DNA of 64,000 nucleotides from Lucinisca nassula (taxonomy: Eukaryota; Mollusca; Bivalvia; Lucinida; Lucinidae). Under the pieces are notes generated by a model, which was given only the letters and a program-made list of their open reading frames with translations, did not search any database and had not been told where the DNA came from. A program made the translations under genes and the position numbers. Each line of letters opens with the position of its first letter. Position 1 is the stretch's first letter. The stretch spans positions 94,847,221 to 94,911,220 of the forward strand of contig OY757021.1 in NCBI GenBank assembly GCA_963580285.1, given 5' to 3'. Positions 1 through 10,064 of this stretch are shown here, one piece after another.

Positions 1-181
1 CGACTTCACATTTGGGAAACCACGCTCTGAGACACATTCAAAATCCCAGCAACATGACGTTGAGAGACATCAGATTCCAACATTCAGACGCCACGGTTTC
101 TTTTTTCGGGGCTCGGACGGTTTCTTAACTGTCCCCTAGGCAGTTAAGAGTTTCACAAATCAAATGAAGTCTGTTTTACCC

Positions 182-448
182 TTAGTAAAGGAACATTGAC
201 AAGTTTGATTTTTCTGTTGGAATGCAGTGTTGCAAGATTTCTGGTGTGCATGACTTCATTTGTGAAGTGTGAGAAGTGGGCACTTTCGGGAGTTCTGAAT
301 TGCAGATGAGTTTCTGCTCCAGATAATTATCAATACACAGAGGACAAATTCTGTCATGAAACTTTAAATTTTCAGTGCAAAATTTGGTATATAAAAAGTG
401 ATCCCTATCAAACTTTGAGTAGTATATTTCAACTTTGCATGTGTCGAA
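182..448 (-). pseudogene. Possible terminal exon or coding remnant with a Cys-x2-Cys motif
   Basis: An 88-codon frame without a good ATG runs from 448 down to a TAA at 182-184. It reads like protein rather than repeat: Tyr/Phe-rich start, then a Cys followed by HDRICPLC and a further Cys, vaguely like half of a B-box or RING-type zinc finger. The next codon upstream is a stop. A possible splice acceptor AG sits exactly there, but its pyrimidine tract is poor. Just upstream another frame looks briefly coding, so frameshift decay is possible. No product is assigned. It could be the last exon of a minus-strand gene, a decayed gene copy, or chance. Confidence 0.25.
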
Positions 449-1408
449 CTACTTTTAAGTCGTCACTTTGGCTATCCTCTCATCATTTTCAGTCCCTGAA
501 TATTTTTTTCACTATTTTTACCACTGCGTATCTTGAACCAAAATTCATGATGTAAAGAAGGAAAAAAAAAGATGTTGCCATTTTTTCAGTTAAAGAAAAC
601 AATAATAGACCTTTACAAAACTGTTCATCAATACTCACAATGTTTTTAATTTTCCAATTTGTCCAGGTGTGTGGTTCGCAATTAAAATTAGCACAAATAA
701 TACCTTTACCCCTATTGCAAAAATCACGTGCGTGTAATAAAGACTGACCGCGGTGTTCAGCCTTTGATCTTAACGTCGCGTTTCAATGATTTCCAAGATT
801 TCCGTGATAAAAAGCAGCTCTGATTTGTATTAAAGTACGATTGGGTATGACAAGGCTCTTTAATTGGTTGTTTTAAGTACACGTCACATACAAACAGTGT
901 AGATCTTAAAAAGATGGCTCATGACCAGCTTTCTCGGCAGGACCTAAACTGTTTAAATCAGTACGAGGGACAACCATATGACGTATCGCATTTACTGCTC
1001 ACCAAAGTGATATAAGCATTGCATTCATAAGCAGGGAACCAGTGCATTTAAGTACATACCAATTTTTAGCTTATCTGGATGCCCAAATTTACAGGAATTT
1101 AAAAGACAACAAAACACATGGGAAATCTTTTATAATCGCTACACTTTGACAAGCTCCATTACTTTCATAAACAAATTTAAAAACTCAATAGGCTGTGCAT
1201 GCAAGTGCTATTACTCTAGAATAACCAAGAATACCAAGCATATCTCGGCAAATAATGGGCTCCGACATGCATGTGACGTCACAGTTTGGTTATCTCGTAC
1301 TACGGATAACTCCAACTTTTTTATGCAGTCCTGTGAGGTTCGCGATAACGAGCGTCGACTGTACTTTTGCTGGTGTTGCCTCCCCTGAAGGTGTATCCAA
1401 TCCCTTTA
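449..1408. other. Unassigned AT-rich sequence
   Basis: No exon with convincing splice sites, RNA gene or element end is recognised. Short frames at 1146-1472 have no protein-like character. Confidence 0.4.
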
Positions 1409-1557
1409 AGAACTTCATTAATGATATTTGATGCAAACCTGCATCTAGGGCTGACAACTTTAATGCAAGCATCTATATTTGACCTTAACCTACATTTTAT
1501 GGTTCACTGACTTTTTGAAGATTTCGGCCCCACTGGCAGAATTCTTGTTCTGTATTA
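1409..1557 (+). mobile_element. 3' fragment of a Helitron-like element
   Basis: Contains one unit resembling the repeated units at 43080-44050 (the phrases 'aatgcaagcatc', 'acctacatttcatggttcactga'), and ends with 'ggcagaattcttgtt', the same terminus as the element ending near 44110. It abuts the next element's 5' end at about 1560. Confidence 0.6.
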
Positions 1558-1559
1558 TT

Positions 1560-2846
1560 GTCGCACCTGCTTTAGCAGGAAGACATAGGCGTGCAAGTTT
1601 CCGTCCGTCCGTTCGTTCGTCCGTCCGTCCGTCCGTCAACATTTTACACTGGATGTCTTGTCATCGCAACTCCTCCTACACTTTTAGACCGATCATTTGG
1701 AAACTTTGCATGTGCTTTCGCCATGGTATGAGGATGCGCATGTGGTTTGGACTTAATCTTCGAATCAATTTTTGTCACTTTTTCCATATTGTGAACTTAG
1801 TCATTTTTAGGTATGCGATACATACCTCTTGTCATCGCAACTCCTCTTGCAGTTTTATACCGATCATTTTGAAACTTTGCATGTGCTTTCACCATGGTAT
1901 GAGGATGTGCATGTGGTTTGACATAATTTTCAGAATATTTTTTTCCGCTTTTTGCACATAATGAACTTAGCCATTTTTAAGCTTCATTTGATATACGATA
2001 GGTACCTCTTGTCATCGCAACTCCTCCTACAGTTTCATACCAATTATTTTGAAACTTTGTGTGTGATTTTGCCATGCTATGAGGATGCGCATGTGGTTTG
2101 GACTTTATCTTCGGATAAATTTTTGTCACTTTTTCCACATTGTGAACTTAGTCATTTTTAACCTTTGATTGATATATGATAGGTACCTCTTGTCATCGCA
2201 ACTCCTCTTGCAGTTTTATACCGATCATTTTGAAACTTTGCGTGTGCTTTCGCTATGGTATGAGGATGCGCATGTGGTTTGGACTTTATCGTCGGATCAT
2301 TTTTTTTCACTTTTTCCACATTGTGAACTTGGTCATTTTTTACCTTCAATTGATATATGATAGGTACCTCTTGTCATCGCAACTCCTCTTGCAGTTTTAT
2401 ACCAATCATTTTGAAACTTTGCGTGTGCTTTCGCCATGGTATGAGGTTGTGCATGTGATTTCGACATAATTCTCAGAATATTTTTTTTTCACTTTTGCAC
2501 ATTGTGAACTTAGCCAATTTTAAGCTTTAGTTGATATACAATAGGTACCTCTTGTCATCGCAACTTCTCTTACAGTTTTATATTGATCATTTTAAAACTT
2601 TGAGTGTGTTTCTACCTATGGTATGAGGATGTGCATGTGGTTTTGACTTTATCTTGGGATCAATTTTTATCACTTTTTCCACATTGTGAACTTAGTCAGT
2701 TTTTTACCTCACATATATAGGCTATGGATTCTTCTCAAAGCCCTATATTCATTTCTTCTGCCTTAAATAAACTTTTATTTTTTTGTGTGGGGCAGGTGGG
2801 GAGCAGGTGCGACATCAACTTCACCGAAGTTGAATTTCTGGTCTTA
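1560..2846 (+). mobile_element. Helitron-like (pearl-type) element with a 180-bp tandem core
   Basis: GTCGCACCTGC at 1560-1570 is mirrored by GCAGGTGCGAC at 2803-2813. A (CCGT)n stretch lies at 1601-1638, the tandem core follows, and the 3' end carries a small hairpin (aacttcaccgaagtt). This layout, tetranucleotide run plus tandem core plus 3' hairpin, is known for molluscan pearl elements and other non-autonomous Helitron relatives. No Rep/helicase coding is present. Family assignment is inference. Confidence 0.6.
1655..2715 (+). repeat. Tandem array, six units of about 180 bp
   Basis: The phrase 'cttgtcatcgcaactcc' or a one-base variant recurs at about 1657, 1828, 2008, 2189, 2370 and 2551. 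Spacing is 171 for the first interval and 180-181 for the rest. It forms the core of the enclosing element. Frames such as 1479-1961 and 2176-2469 are translations of this repeat, not genes. Confidence 0.9.
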
Positions 2847-3067
2847 ACATTTTGAGGTGGCTGTAACTACAGGACACCCAAGAGCTTGTTATGCAGACAC
2901 AAATTTAATCACTGGAAGCCATCAGTTGTGGACTCATATGTCTTAACCATTATTTTCAGAAGCCTTCGTTGTGTAGTGTTTAAGCTACTCGCCACATAAA
3001 CCAGGGGTCCAATTTGACTCCTGCCATATATAAGGAGGAAGATTCCATTTTGTACAATAAGGGTTAA
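2847..3067 (+). mobile_element. SINE head fragment abutting a MITE end
   Basis: 2955-3027 resembles the tRNA-like head of the SINE at 6134-6299 (gaagccttcgttgtgtagtg...gctactcgcc...ccagggg). It is followed at 3028-3067 by the end of the TTAA MITE family seen at 12881-13109 (tatataaggaggaagattccat...ggttaa). 2847-2954 shows nothing recognisable. Confidence 0.45.
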
Positions 3068-3147
3068 ACAAGTACTTTGACTACTGTATTCTTGTTAACG
3101 CTAAGAATGTTAGTCACACCTATGGCAAATGGTATGTTCAGATTTTT

Positions 3148-4990
3148 AGCTCACGTGTCACGTAGTGACGAGGTGAGCTTTTGGGATCACTTTTTGTCTG
3201 TCGTGCCTCCGTGCGTGCGTCCGTCCGTCCTTGCGTGCGTAAACTTTTTCTTCAAACGATATCTCCTCCTAAACCAGTGAATGGATTTTGATATTATTTC
3301 ACAGGAATGTTCCTTGGATGACCCTCTTTCAAAATTGCCTAAGTCATTCTGCTCTGTTTAACAAAATGGCCACCAGAGCTAAAAATAGAAAAACCTTTAA
3401 ATGACATCTCCTTCTAGGCAAATGGCCCGATTTGAAAATAATTTTACAGGAATGTTCCTTGAGTGACCCTCTTTCAAAATTGACTAAATTGTTTCGCTCC
3501 GTTAAACAAAATGGCCACCAGAGCTAAAAATAGATAAACCTTTAAATGACATCTCCTCCAAGGCAAATGGTCCGATTTAAAAATAATGTCACAGGAATGT
3601 TCCATGAGTGACCCTCTTTTACAATTGCCTAAATCGTTCTGCTCCGTTAAACAAAATGGCTGCCAGAGCTAAAAATAGAAAAACCTTTTAATGACATCTC
3701 CTCCTAGGCAAATGGCCTGATTTGAAAATAATTTCACAGAAATGTTCCTAGAGTGACCCTCTTTCAAAATTGTCTAAATCATTCTGCTCCATTAAGCCAA
3801 ATTGCCGCCAGAGCTACAAATAGAAGAACCTTGAAATGACATCTCCTAGGCAAATGGCTTGATTTGAAAATAATTTCACAGGAATATGCCTTGAGTGACC
3901 CTTTTTCAAAGTTGCCTCAATCGTTCTGCTCCGTTAAACAAAATGGCCACCAGAGCTAAAAATAGAAAAACATTTCATTGACAACTCCTCCTAGGCAAAT
4001 GGCCCAATTTGAAAATAATTACACAGGATTGTTCCTTGAGTGACTCTTTTTCAAAATTGCCTTAATCCTTCGGCTCTGTTAAATAAAATATCCACCAGAG
4101 CTAAAAAAAGAAAAAAAAAACCTTTAAATGACATCTCCTCCTAGGCAAATTGCCCTATTTGAAAATAATTTCACAGGAATGTTCCTTGAGTGACCCTCTT
4201 TCAAAATTGTTTAAATCGTTCAGCTCCGTTAAATAAAATGGCCGCCAGAGCTAAAAATAGAAAAATCTTTAAATGACATCTCCTAGGCAAATGGCCCGAT
4301 TTGAAAATAATATGACAGGAATGTTCCTTGAGTGACCCTCTTTCAAAATTTCCTAAATCGTTACGCTCCATTAAACAAAATGGCCACCAGAGCTAAAAAT
4401 AGAAAAACCTTTAAATGACATCTCCTCCTAGGCAAATGGCCCGATTTGAAAATAATTTCCCAGGAATGTTCCTAGAGTGACCTGCTTTCAAAATTGCCTA
4501 AATGGTTTAACTCCGTTAAACAAAATGGCCACCAGAGCTAAAAATAGAAAACCTTTCAATGACATCTCCTCCTAGGCAAATGGCCCAATTTGAAAATAAT
4601 TTCACAGGAATGTTCCTTGAGTGACCCTCTTTCAAAATTGCCTAAATCGTTACGCTCCGTTAAATAAAATGGCCACCAGAGCTAAAAATAGAAAAACCTA
4701 TAAATGACATCTCCTCCTAGGCAAATTGCCCTATTTGAAAATAATTTCCCAGGAATGTTCCTTGAGTGACCCTCTTTCAAAATTGCCTAAACTGTTCCGC
4801 TCTGTTAAACAAAATGGACACCAGAGCTAAAAATAGAAAAACCTTCAAATTCCACTACAAAGAAAAATAGCCTCCAAAGATAAAAGTCTTTGGTTCACAT
4901 CTCCTTAAAGCAGTGAATCCTTCATTTCCATAAGCTTTGAAACATCTTGGATTCAGGTGAGCGATTCAGGGCCATCATGGCCCTCTTGTT
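3148..4990 (+). mobile_element. Helitron-like element, AGCTCACC...CTTGTT family, complete
   Basis: Begins after a T-run with AGCTCAC, followed by a hairpin region and (CCGT)n at about 3221-3235. It carries a long tandem core and ends with 'ggtgagcgattc', a hairpin (agggccatcatggccct, 4968-4984) and CTTGTT. The AGCTCACC start and the GGTGAGC-hairpin-CTTGTT end are shared with at least five other copies here (20191, 20959, 25646, 26268, 29613). The 3' hairpin close to the end resembles Helitron/Helentron termini. Non-autonomous. Confidence 0.65.
3290..4850 (+). repeat. Tandem array, about eleven units of about 145 bp
   Basis: 'aatgttcc(t/a)...gagtgaccctctttc' recurs at about 3306, 3451, 3595, 3741, 3890, 4029, 4179, 4320, 4468, 4611 and 4754. 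Each unit also carries 'aaaatggccaccagagctaaaaat'-type sequence. Units differ by scattered substitutions and small indels, consistent with an old array. Confidence 0.9.
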
Positions 4991-5207
4991 CTTACTTTTC
5001 AGAAAATAAAGCTTGACAATTCATGTGAGATAATAAGGCTTGACATTCCATGAGAAAAAATAAGACATTTTGTAAAAATAGGACCTGACATTCATCAAAC
5101 ACTCTGTCTTGACATTTCATGTTAATTGTCAGCTAGACAGACACATGAAATGACAATGCCAATCTGCTCCAGAATTTAGCTTTCAGAGTTTTACTGTCTT
5201 TCCCTAG
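4991..5207. other. Decayed hairpin-MITE sequence ahead of a candidate exon
   Basis: Repeats 'aataaggcttgacattc' and inverted forms (tgtcttgacatttcatg), resembling the hairpin at 12290-12372. If the exon at 5208 is real, this is its upstream intron; the pyrimidine stretch 'gtctttccctag' precedes the junction. Confidence 0.4.
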
Positions 5208-5296
5208 GTGACGTTGCCTATCATGTCCTTCAAAAAGCTGGTGAAGACTTGGCCAAATTTGATCAGTTTTTCTCACAGAAGAAGGAGAACAGATAG
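5208..5296 (+). CDS. Possible terminal exon of an unidentified gene
   Basis: A good acceptor (ttttactgtctttccctag) is followed by two bases completing a codon, then 28 codons ending in TAG (5294-5296). The product is hydrophilic and helix-like, starting DVAYHVLQKAGEDLAKFDQ and ending in a Lys/Glu/Asn/Arg-rich tail. It does not resemble any repeat in the window. No upstream exon was found within 1-5200, and no AATAAA is seen in the following 260 bases. Another frame is also open across the region. The family is not recognised. Confidence 0.35.
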
Positions 5297-5553
5297 CAGA
5301 ATAGAAGTGCGAGTGTTAGACATTGGAGTATCTCTGAGTGCACATATTTGTTGATAGAATTGGTCTTTATGTATTTGAGCTACTGGAACTGGTCTTAAAG
5401 GGTTTGAGATCCAACTAGTAAATGGGCTTTTACAGCTTTACTGCTTACAGAAACCGTGAAAGGTTGGGCTAGGTGGTGCAGATGCATTATTTCGCCTCAC
5501 CCTTTGCTGTTTGCACACCATAATTGAGCATGCCTGCATGAAAAGAAGCTAGT
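5297..5553. other. No recognised feature
   Basis: Would be 3' UTR if the exon at 5208-5296 is real. No polyadenylation hexamer is visible. Confidence 0.3.
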
Positions 5554-5870
5554 CGACATGCCTGACTGCCAAAAAATTGCTGGCTATCTTGCAAGTATTG
5601 GGACAGGCAGGCCTAAGCAAACAGTGCAGACCCAGATCAGACTGCTCCTGAAGGAGCAGTCTGATCAGGGTCTACACTGTTTGCCACTCTATCTGCACTT
5701 TTTGAACTCCTTGCTGGAGCATGAAACAAATTTGTTAAAAGTTCAGAAGAATCACAGCAAGTTCTCAAAATGTCCGAATTTTTATGGTAGTCTTATCAAA
5801 CTTTGCAAATTGCAGAAGTCATCTATTGATCTTGTGAAGTCACCAGTGAATCTTTCCAGTGAACTCATCA
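5554..5870. mobile_element. Hairpin MITE
   Basis: Centre is a near-perfect 68-bp palindrome at 5617-5684 with ends gcaaacagtg and cactgtttgc. Flanks match copies at 7376-7528 and 17935-18135 (gggacaggcaggcc; ccttgctggagcatgaaac). The ORF across it is a repeat translation. Confidence 0.65.
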
Positions 5871-6133
5871 GGTAGTATTTGCTGGTTGCATATGGCAGAT
5901 TATATCTTGTCATTTGCGCAGGCTCATAGGTGGGCCCAGATGAAGCTTCAGATTGGTGGCTATTGTATACAAAAAAGTGTGATGGGCCACTAATGACCTA
6001 ATGTTTAGTTCCTTATGCATTTGGTACTTCAGTATACAGTCAGAGTTCAGTAGCTCGAACCCCTTAGGGTCCTGCGAAATTTGTTTGAGTACTTCAAGCC
6101 ACTGTGGTTAATCATAATGGCAGGTCAGGAGGT

Positions 6134-6299
6134 GAGTGAGTGAGTTTTAGATTTACGTCCCACCAACAGCTAAGGTCATACGGAGACAGGACCTCGGTTT
6201 AAAGACTCATCCGAAAGTCTGGAGAAGCCCAGGATCGATCCTGCGATCCCTGGTTTACAAGGCGAGTAGCGTAACCACTGCACCACGAAGGCTTCTCAG
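6134..6299 (-). mobile_element. tRNA-headed SINE with 13-bp target-site duplication
   Basis: Flanked by identical CAGGTCAGGAGGT at 6121-6133 and 6300-6312. On the minus strand the head contains an A-box-like 'tggtgcagtggttacg' and a B-box-like 'ggatcgatcc', and the 3' end is a (CACT)n-type tail. Transcription would be by RNA polymerase III. The direct repeats make retrotransposition nearly certain. A decayed relative is at 2955. Confidence 0.85.
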
Positions 6300-6334
6300 C
6301 AGGTCAGGAGGTATAATCTTTTTGATCTCTTAAG

Positions 6335-6870
6335 TCGTTAGGACTGAGGTTATGTGTACTCATTAGAATTGCCTCATCATGACAAGTCTAATGAGTACAC
6401 ACAACAAATATTTTCCTGAAAATATCAGAAAGATCCCCTTTAGATGTTATGTGCACTTATTAGAATTGCCTCAATGAGGCAATTGTGAATTGCCTCATTG
6501 AGGCAATTGTAATGAGTACACACAACCTATATTTTCAAGTGAGGAAGATCCCTTTTATATGTAATGTTGAGTGCACTCATTTAGGCCATTCTGATGAGTA
6601 CACACAACATATATTTTCATGAAAATATGAGGAAGATCCACCTTTGATGTTATGTTGTGTGCACTCATAAAATCTGCCACATCTAGGCAATTCTAATGTG
6701 TACACAAAACATATTTCCATGAAAAAAAAAATGGGGAAGATCCCCCTTTGAGGTTATGTTGTAGGCGCTCCTAAGAATTGCCTCATTGAGGCAGTTATAA
6801 TGGGTAAACACAACGCAAATTTTCGTGAAAAAAGTAAGGCAGATCCCCTTAAATTATCCCAAAATGTTTG
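6335..6870. repeat. Tandem array of palindromic units
   Basis: About five units of about 95-110 bp. Each has 'actcattagaattgcctcattgaggcaattctaatgagtacacacaac'-type palindrome, followed by 'tattttcatgaaaatatgaggaagatcccctt'. The palindrome is the core of the MITEs at 52441 and 13744. At 6470-6510 the palindrome centre itself is doubled. Confidence 0.8.
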
Positions 6871-6890
6871 TTTTCTGGAGTTATAAATAG

Positions 6891-7125
6891 GGCCCCGTCA
6901 AGCGATTTTGGTACTCATCGCCTATGCGAGCAGCGAAGGTTCAGGCGAGCCTGCGCATCCGCGCAGTCTCGCCAGAACCTTCATTGCTCGCTCATACAAG
7001 CAGTGAATCAAGAGGAACCTTCAGACAGAAACCCACATCCCTGGCCCCTCTGAATGGCTGGGCATGGGCAGTTAAAATTTGTCATGACGGAATGCTCGAA
7101 GACACCAATTCGCTTGGCGGGGCTC
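6891..7125 (-). mobile_element. MITE, GAGCCCCGCC/GGCCCCGTCAAGCG ends
   Basis: About 235 bp with imperfect terminal inverted repeats and an internal palindrome (gcgagcagcgaaggttc...gaacctt..tgctcgc). Other copies are at 19018, 46808 and 56921. Flanks aatag/aatat fit a 5-bp target duplication with one mismatch. The two overlapping ORFs here are not genes. Confidence 0.75.
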
Positions 7126-7212
7126 AATATATTTTATAGGACTCAAGAGCAGTTAGAATTAACTATGACTACCATAAAAATCTGTTCAATTTGGACACAT
7201 TAAGGACTTGTT

Positions 7213-7263
7213 AGGGCCCCGCACTGAAAGTGTGGGTGCCCTATAGTAATCACTCTGTCCGTC

Positions 7264-7298
<35 letters not shown>

Positions 7299-7378
7299 CC
7301 GTCTGTCCGTCCACAATTTTTCCTACTCCTCTGATAGCGCTGCCGGGGCCCTAGTCAGTTTCACTGACAGCTCTAGTT
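7213..7378 (+). mobile_element. Short Helitron-like element of the GGGCCC...CTCTAGTTT family
   Basis: Starts 'agggccccgcactgaaagtg', then 'ggtgccctatagtaatc', a (CTGT/CCGT)n run at 7256-7312, and the end 'gatagcgctgccggggccctagtcag...agctctagttt'. The same ends flank the large composite at 19952-31473. The tandem core is absent, so this is a minimal copy. Confidence 0.7.
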
Positions 7379-7530
7379 TTCCTGAAGTTTTGACAGATTT
7401 GTTTCATGATCCAGCAAGGAGTACAGACAGAATGGCAAACATTGTAGTCCCTGTTCAGACTGCTCCTTCAGGGTCAGTCTGATCAGGATCTGCACTGTTT
7501 GCTAATGCAAATCTGTCCCAATACTTAGGA
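7379..7530. mobile_element. Hairpin MITE fragment
   Basis: Matches the inverted flank and core of the 5554-5870 element (gatccagcaaggagta; gcaaacattgtag...gcactgtttgc). Confidence 0.55.
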
Positions 7531-7760
7531 TTGTTATGGTAATAAGCAATCGACGTTTGAGGCATCAAAGCGTTACTGTAACTATCACAAACAAAGAAAC
7601 TTGAATGACTCGGACAACAACGGTTTGTTAACCATGGCTAATTCAAATGCATTCCTGAGTCTTTAGGGAATCATTGCCATAGATTCGCATGACATATATT
7701 AAAGAATAATTTAGGAAGATGTTTCTTACTTTATCTTAATCAAAGCACTAAGAGCACTGC

Positions 7761-7928
7761 TGGGTCGATTGTCTCCGAGTGTAGATTTGGAACGAGGACT
7801 TACACTTAGACATTTAACCCTTAAATTCCTGTGCTGTAAGCTGCTGGGTCGATTGTCTCCGAGTGTAGATTTGGAACGAGGACTTACACTTAGACATTTA
7901 ACCCTTAAATTCCTGTGCTGTAAGCAAA
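7761..7928. repeat. 84-bp direct tandem duplication
   Basis: 'tgggtcgattgtctccgagtg...ctgtgctgtaag' at 7761-7844 is repeated almost exactly from 7845. A third partial copy of its end appears at about 7974. The two units are nearly identical, so the duplication is recent. It lies at the edge of a MITE (7758 to about 8280). Confidence 0.85.
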
Positions 7929-8290
7929 CCATGTAGACCCTGATCAGACACATTTTTTTTTTGGTGGTGGCTCACCCTTAAATTCCTGTACTGTAAGCAA
8001 ACAGTGTAGACCCTGATCAGATGCCGCATTCTGCGGCATCTGATCTGGGTCTACACTGTTTGCCAAGCCCAAGCCATGATTCCAGCCCAGATTTTACAGA
8101 TAACCCTTTTACGCAACACGCTGAACTAATTTTGTTATTTTCTATAAATAAGTTACATTGATTTCGATAGTCACATGGACAACAGCATGAATTCAGTTTC
8201 TGTCCTTTATAACATTGGGTCGATGGTAAACCAATTGGGTCGATTGTAAACCAATCGACCCAAAAATGTATGTTGTGTGTACTCAGTTGA
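7929..8290. mobile_element. MITE with 'tgggtcgatt' ends and a central hairpin
   Basis: Hairpin at about 7997-8066 (gcaaacagtgtagaccctgatcag and its inverse around gccgcattctgcggc). Ends near 8260 with 'aatcgaccca'. Related sequence is at 42670-42850 and 47274-47430. Confidence 0.5.
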
Positions 8291-8391
8291 CTCATCTTTT
8301 CCAATCAATAGCACAAAATATCTTTATATTATAGCAGATTGTGGAGGTATCCATTAATTATCCCATTATACCTTCTGACCGGGTTCTTCGA

Positions 8392-8603
8392 TTAACCCTT
8401 ATCCTGTCAATAATTAGTTCTGCCACACCCATCTCTGACTTTCAACCAATCAAATTACTGGATATTTACTATTCATTTGAAAGCCAAAACTAAATGATAA
8501 ATAGTGTAGATCCAGATCAGATGGCTTCTTCAGAAGCCATCTAATCTGGATCTACACTGTTTGCAAAGATGGGGTTTATTGTGTTCAGAAGGATAAGGGT
8601 TAA
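8392..8603. mobile_element. piggyBac-type MITE with TTAA ends
   Basis: TTAA-CCCTTATCCTG at the left and AGGATAAGGG-TTAA at the right. A central palindrome at about 8500-8565 carries agatggcttcttcagaagccatct. TTAA duplications and CCC...GGG tips are typical of piggyBac terminal repeats. No transposase is encoded. Confidence 0.8.
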
Positions 8604-9072
8604 CCGCAAGTGGCTTGAAATGCCCTTGCTCTGAACAAATTTCCAAAATCCGAAGGACGACAATTGTATCACGAGTATGACTTCTTGTTAGAAAGCCACA
8701 ATGAACTGTTACAAGTATAGTACATGTTGTTGCAGATAAAATTGACAGGGTGGATCTGTCATTGCCTTAACAAAAAGGTAAACCAAGTCAACCGATTGTG
8801 TGAATTCAACTGTAACATGAACAAAGCTGTGGTATTTGGCCATTTGGTTTGCTTTTATGAAGCATGTGAAAGGCACTCTACCTAATCTTCAAGTGGACTT
8901 GACATATGTTGGCAACACCTGAAAAGCTCTACCCTGTTAATCTTATCTGCATCAACTATACCAATAAGTAATATTTGAGCTCAAGAAATCATGCCTATGT
9001 CTCAGCAGTGTGTGTGTATATGCATGTGTATGTGTGTGTTTATGCATGTATTAACTATAGTGTGAGTTTATG
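8604..9072. other. Unassigned sequence with a short (TG)n run
   Basis: TG/TATG-rich run at about 9009-9050. Nothing else recognised. Confidence 0.4.
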
Positions 9073-9490
9073 TTAACCCATTTTGTACTGGTTGGTTTGT
9101 TGATTTGAGGTTTAACGTCCCCATCAACACTGTAAAGGTCATTTGGGAGACGTTGCTTCCAATTTTGTGGGACTTTTACCCGACATTGAGATGAAATGAC
9201 ATCTCAAGCCCTGTCGCCCAATGAAACCAATAGGGTTTATTAGCATGGACGGTCCGCCTCACACCACGGTTCCTGGACAGGCTTAGATCCTCTAAGCGGT
9301 TTACCAGTACTAGTGTGCGGGCCGGATTCAGCTCTGCGTGGAAGCATCATGCAGCCCACCATTTTGTACTGGAAACCCCAAAACGGATACCCTGGCAAAC
9401 AGTTTAGGCCAAGATCAGACACAGCATAATGCGGAGTCTGATCAGGGCCTACACTGTTTGCAAAAAGTTAAGACATTTTATGTTAAAAAG
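9073..9490 (-). mobile_element. TTAA MITE (TTGTACC subfamily) split by a SINE
   Basis: Left end TTAACCCATTTTGTACTGG. The body resumes after the SINE with 'ggaaaccccaaaacggataccctggcaaaca' and a hairpin at about 9400-9463. The far end is decayed (ttaaaaaggg). Same subfamily as 12881-13109, in opposite orientation. Confidence 0.65.
9092..9360 (-). mobile_element. (CAAA)n-tail SINE-like element with 12-bp target duplication
   Basis: ATTTTGTACTGG at 9080-9091 and again at 9361-9372. On the minus strand the element ends in a CAAA-rich tail. It lacks the first ~30 bases present in full copies (51840-52138), i.e. it is 5'-truncated. No clear A and B boxes, so the promoter type is uncertain. At least 13 copies are in this window. 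Confidence 0.8.
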
Positions 9491-9655
9491 GGAAGAGTAT
9501 CAATTTTGGAATGATTTTATATAAGAATACTAAAACTACTGAGGACCCGGGTTATAATGATGGCATTTGTTCCTATAAAGAAATTGCCACTTTAAAGAAT
9601 CTCAACAAAGAGTAGTATGATTTGTAATTGTTGTTCTTTTTCCCCTTAATTACAC

Positions 9656-9868
9656 TTAACCCTTGTCCTGCTAATCCCAGATATGCCTTATCTCTGAAAC
9701 AATGTAGATCCAGATCAGATGGCTTCTGAAGAAGCCATCTGATCAGGATCTACATTGTTTGTCATTCAGGTTGTGAATTTTTTGCAATAATTTGCATCAA
9801 GTAATCTGATTGGTTGATAATCAGTAGTGGGTGTGGCATATATGAATATTCAGCAGGACAAGGGTTAA
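9656..9868. mobile_element. piggyBac-type MITE with TTAA ends
   Basis: TTAACCCTTGTCCTGCTAA at the left, TTCAGCAGGACAAGGGTTAA at the right, with a palindrome at about 9698-9762 in between. Confidence 0.8.
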
Positions 9869-10064
9869 GAAACAAATGTTATGGACAGTTGTTAGAATAG
9901 TCTCACTGAGGCGATTCTAACAAATATCCGCAGCACTTATTTCTTGGAGTATTAAAGATATTCTTGAATACAATATATCTCAATTAATTCGTCTCATCCT
10001 CGGCTAAGTATTCATTCCATTGAAATTGTTGTAAAAATTTGTCGTTCTGTTGAATGTCGGCTTA

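Noticed and set aside
3290..4850. CRISPR-like appearance of regularly spaced repeats
   Set aside because: Whole units are repeated with gradual divergence; there are no unique spacers, and the genome is eukaryotic.
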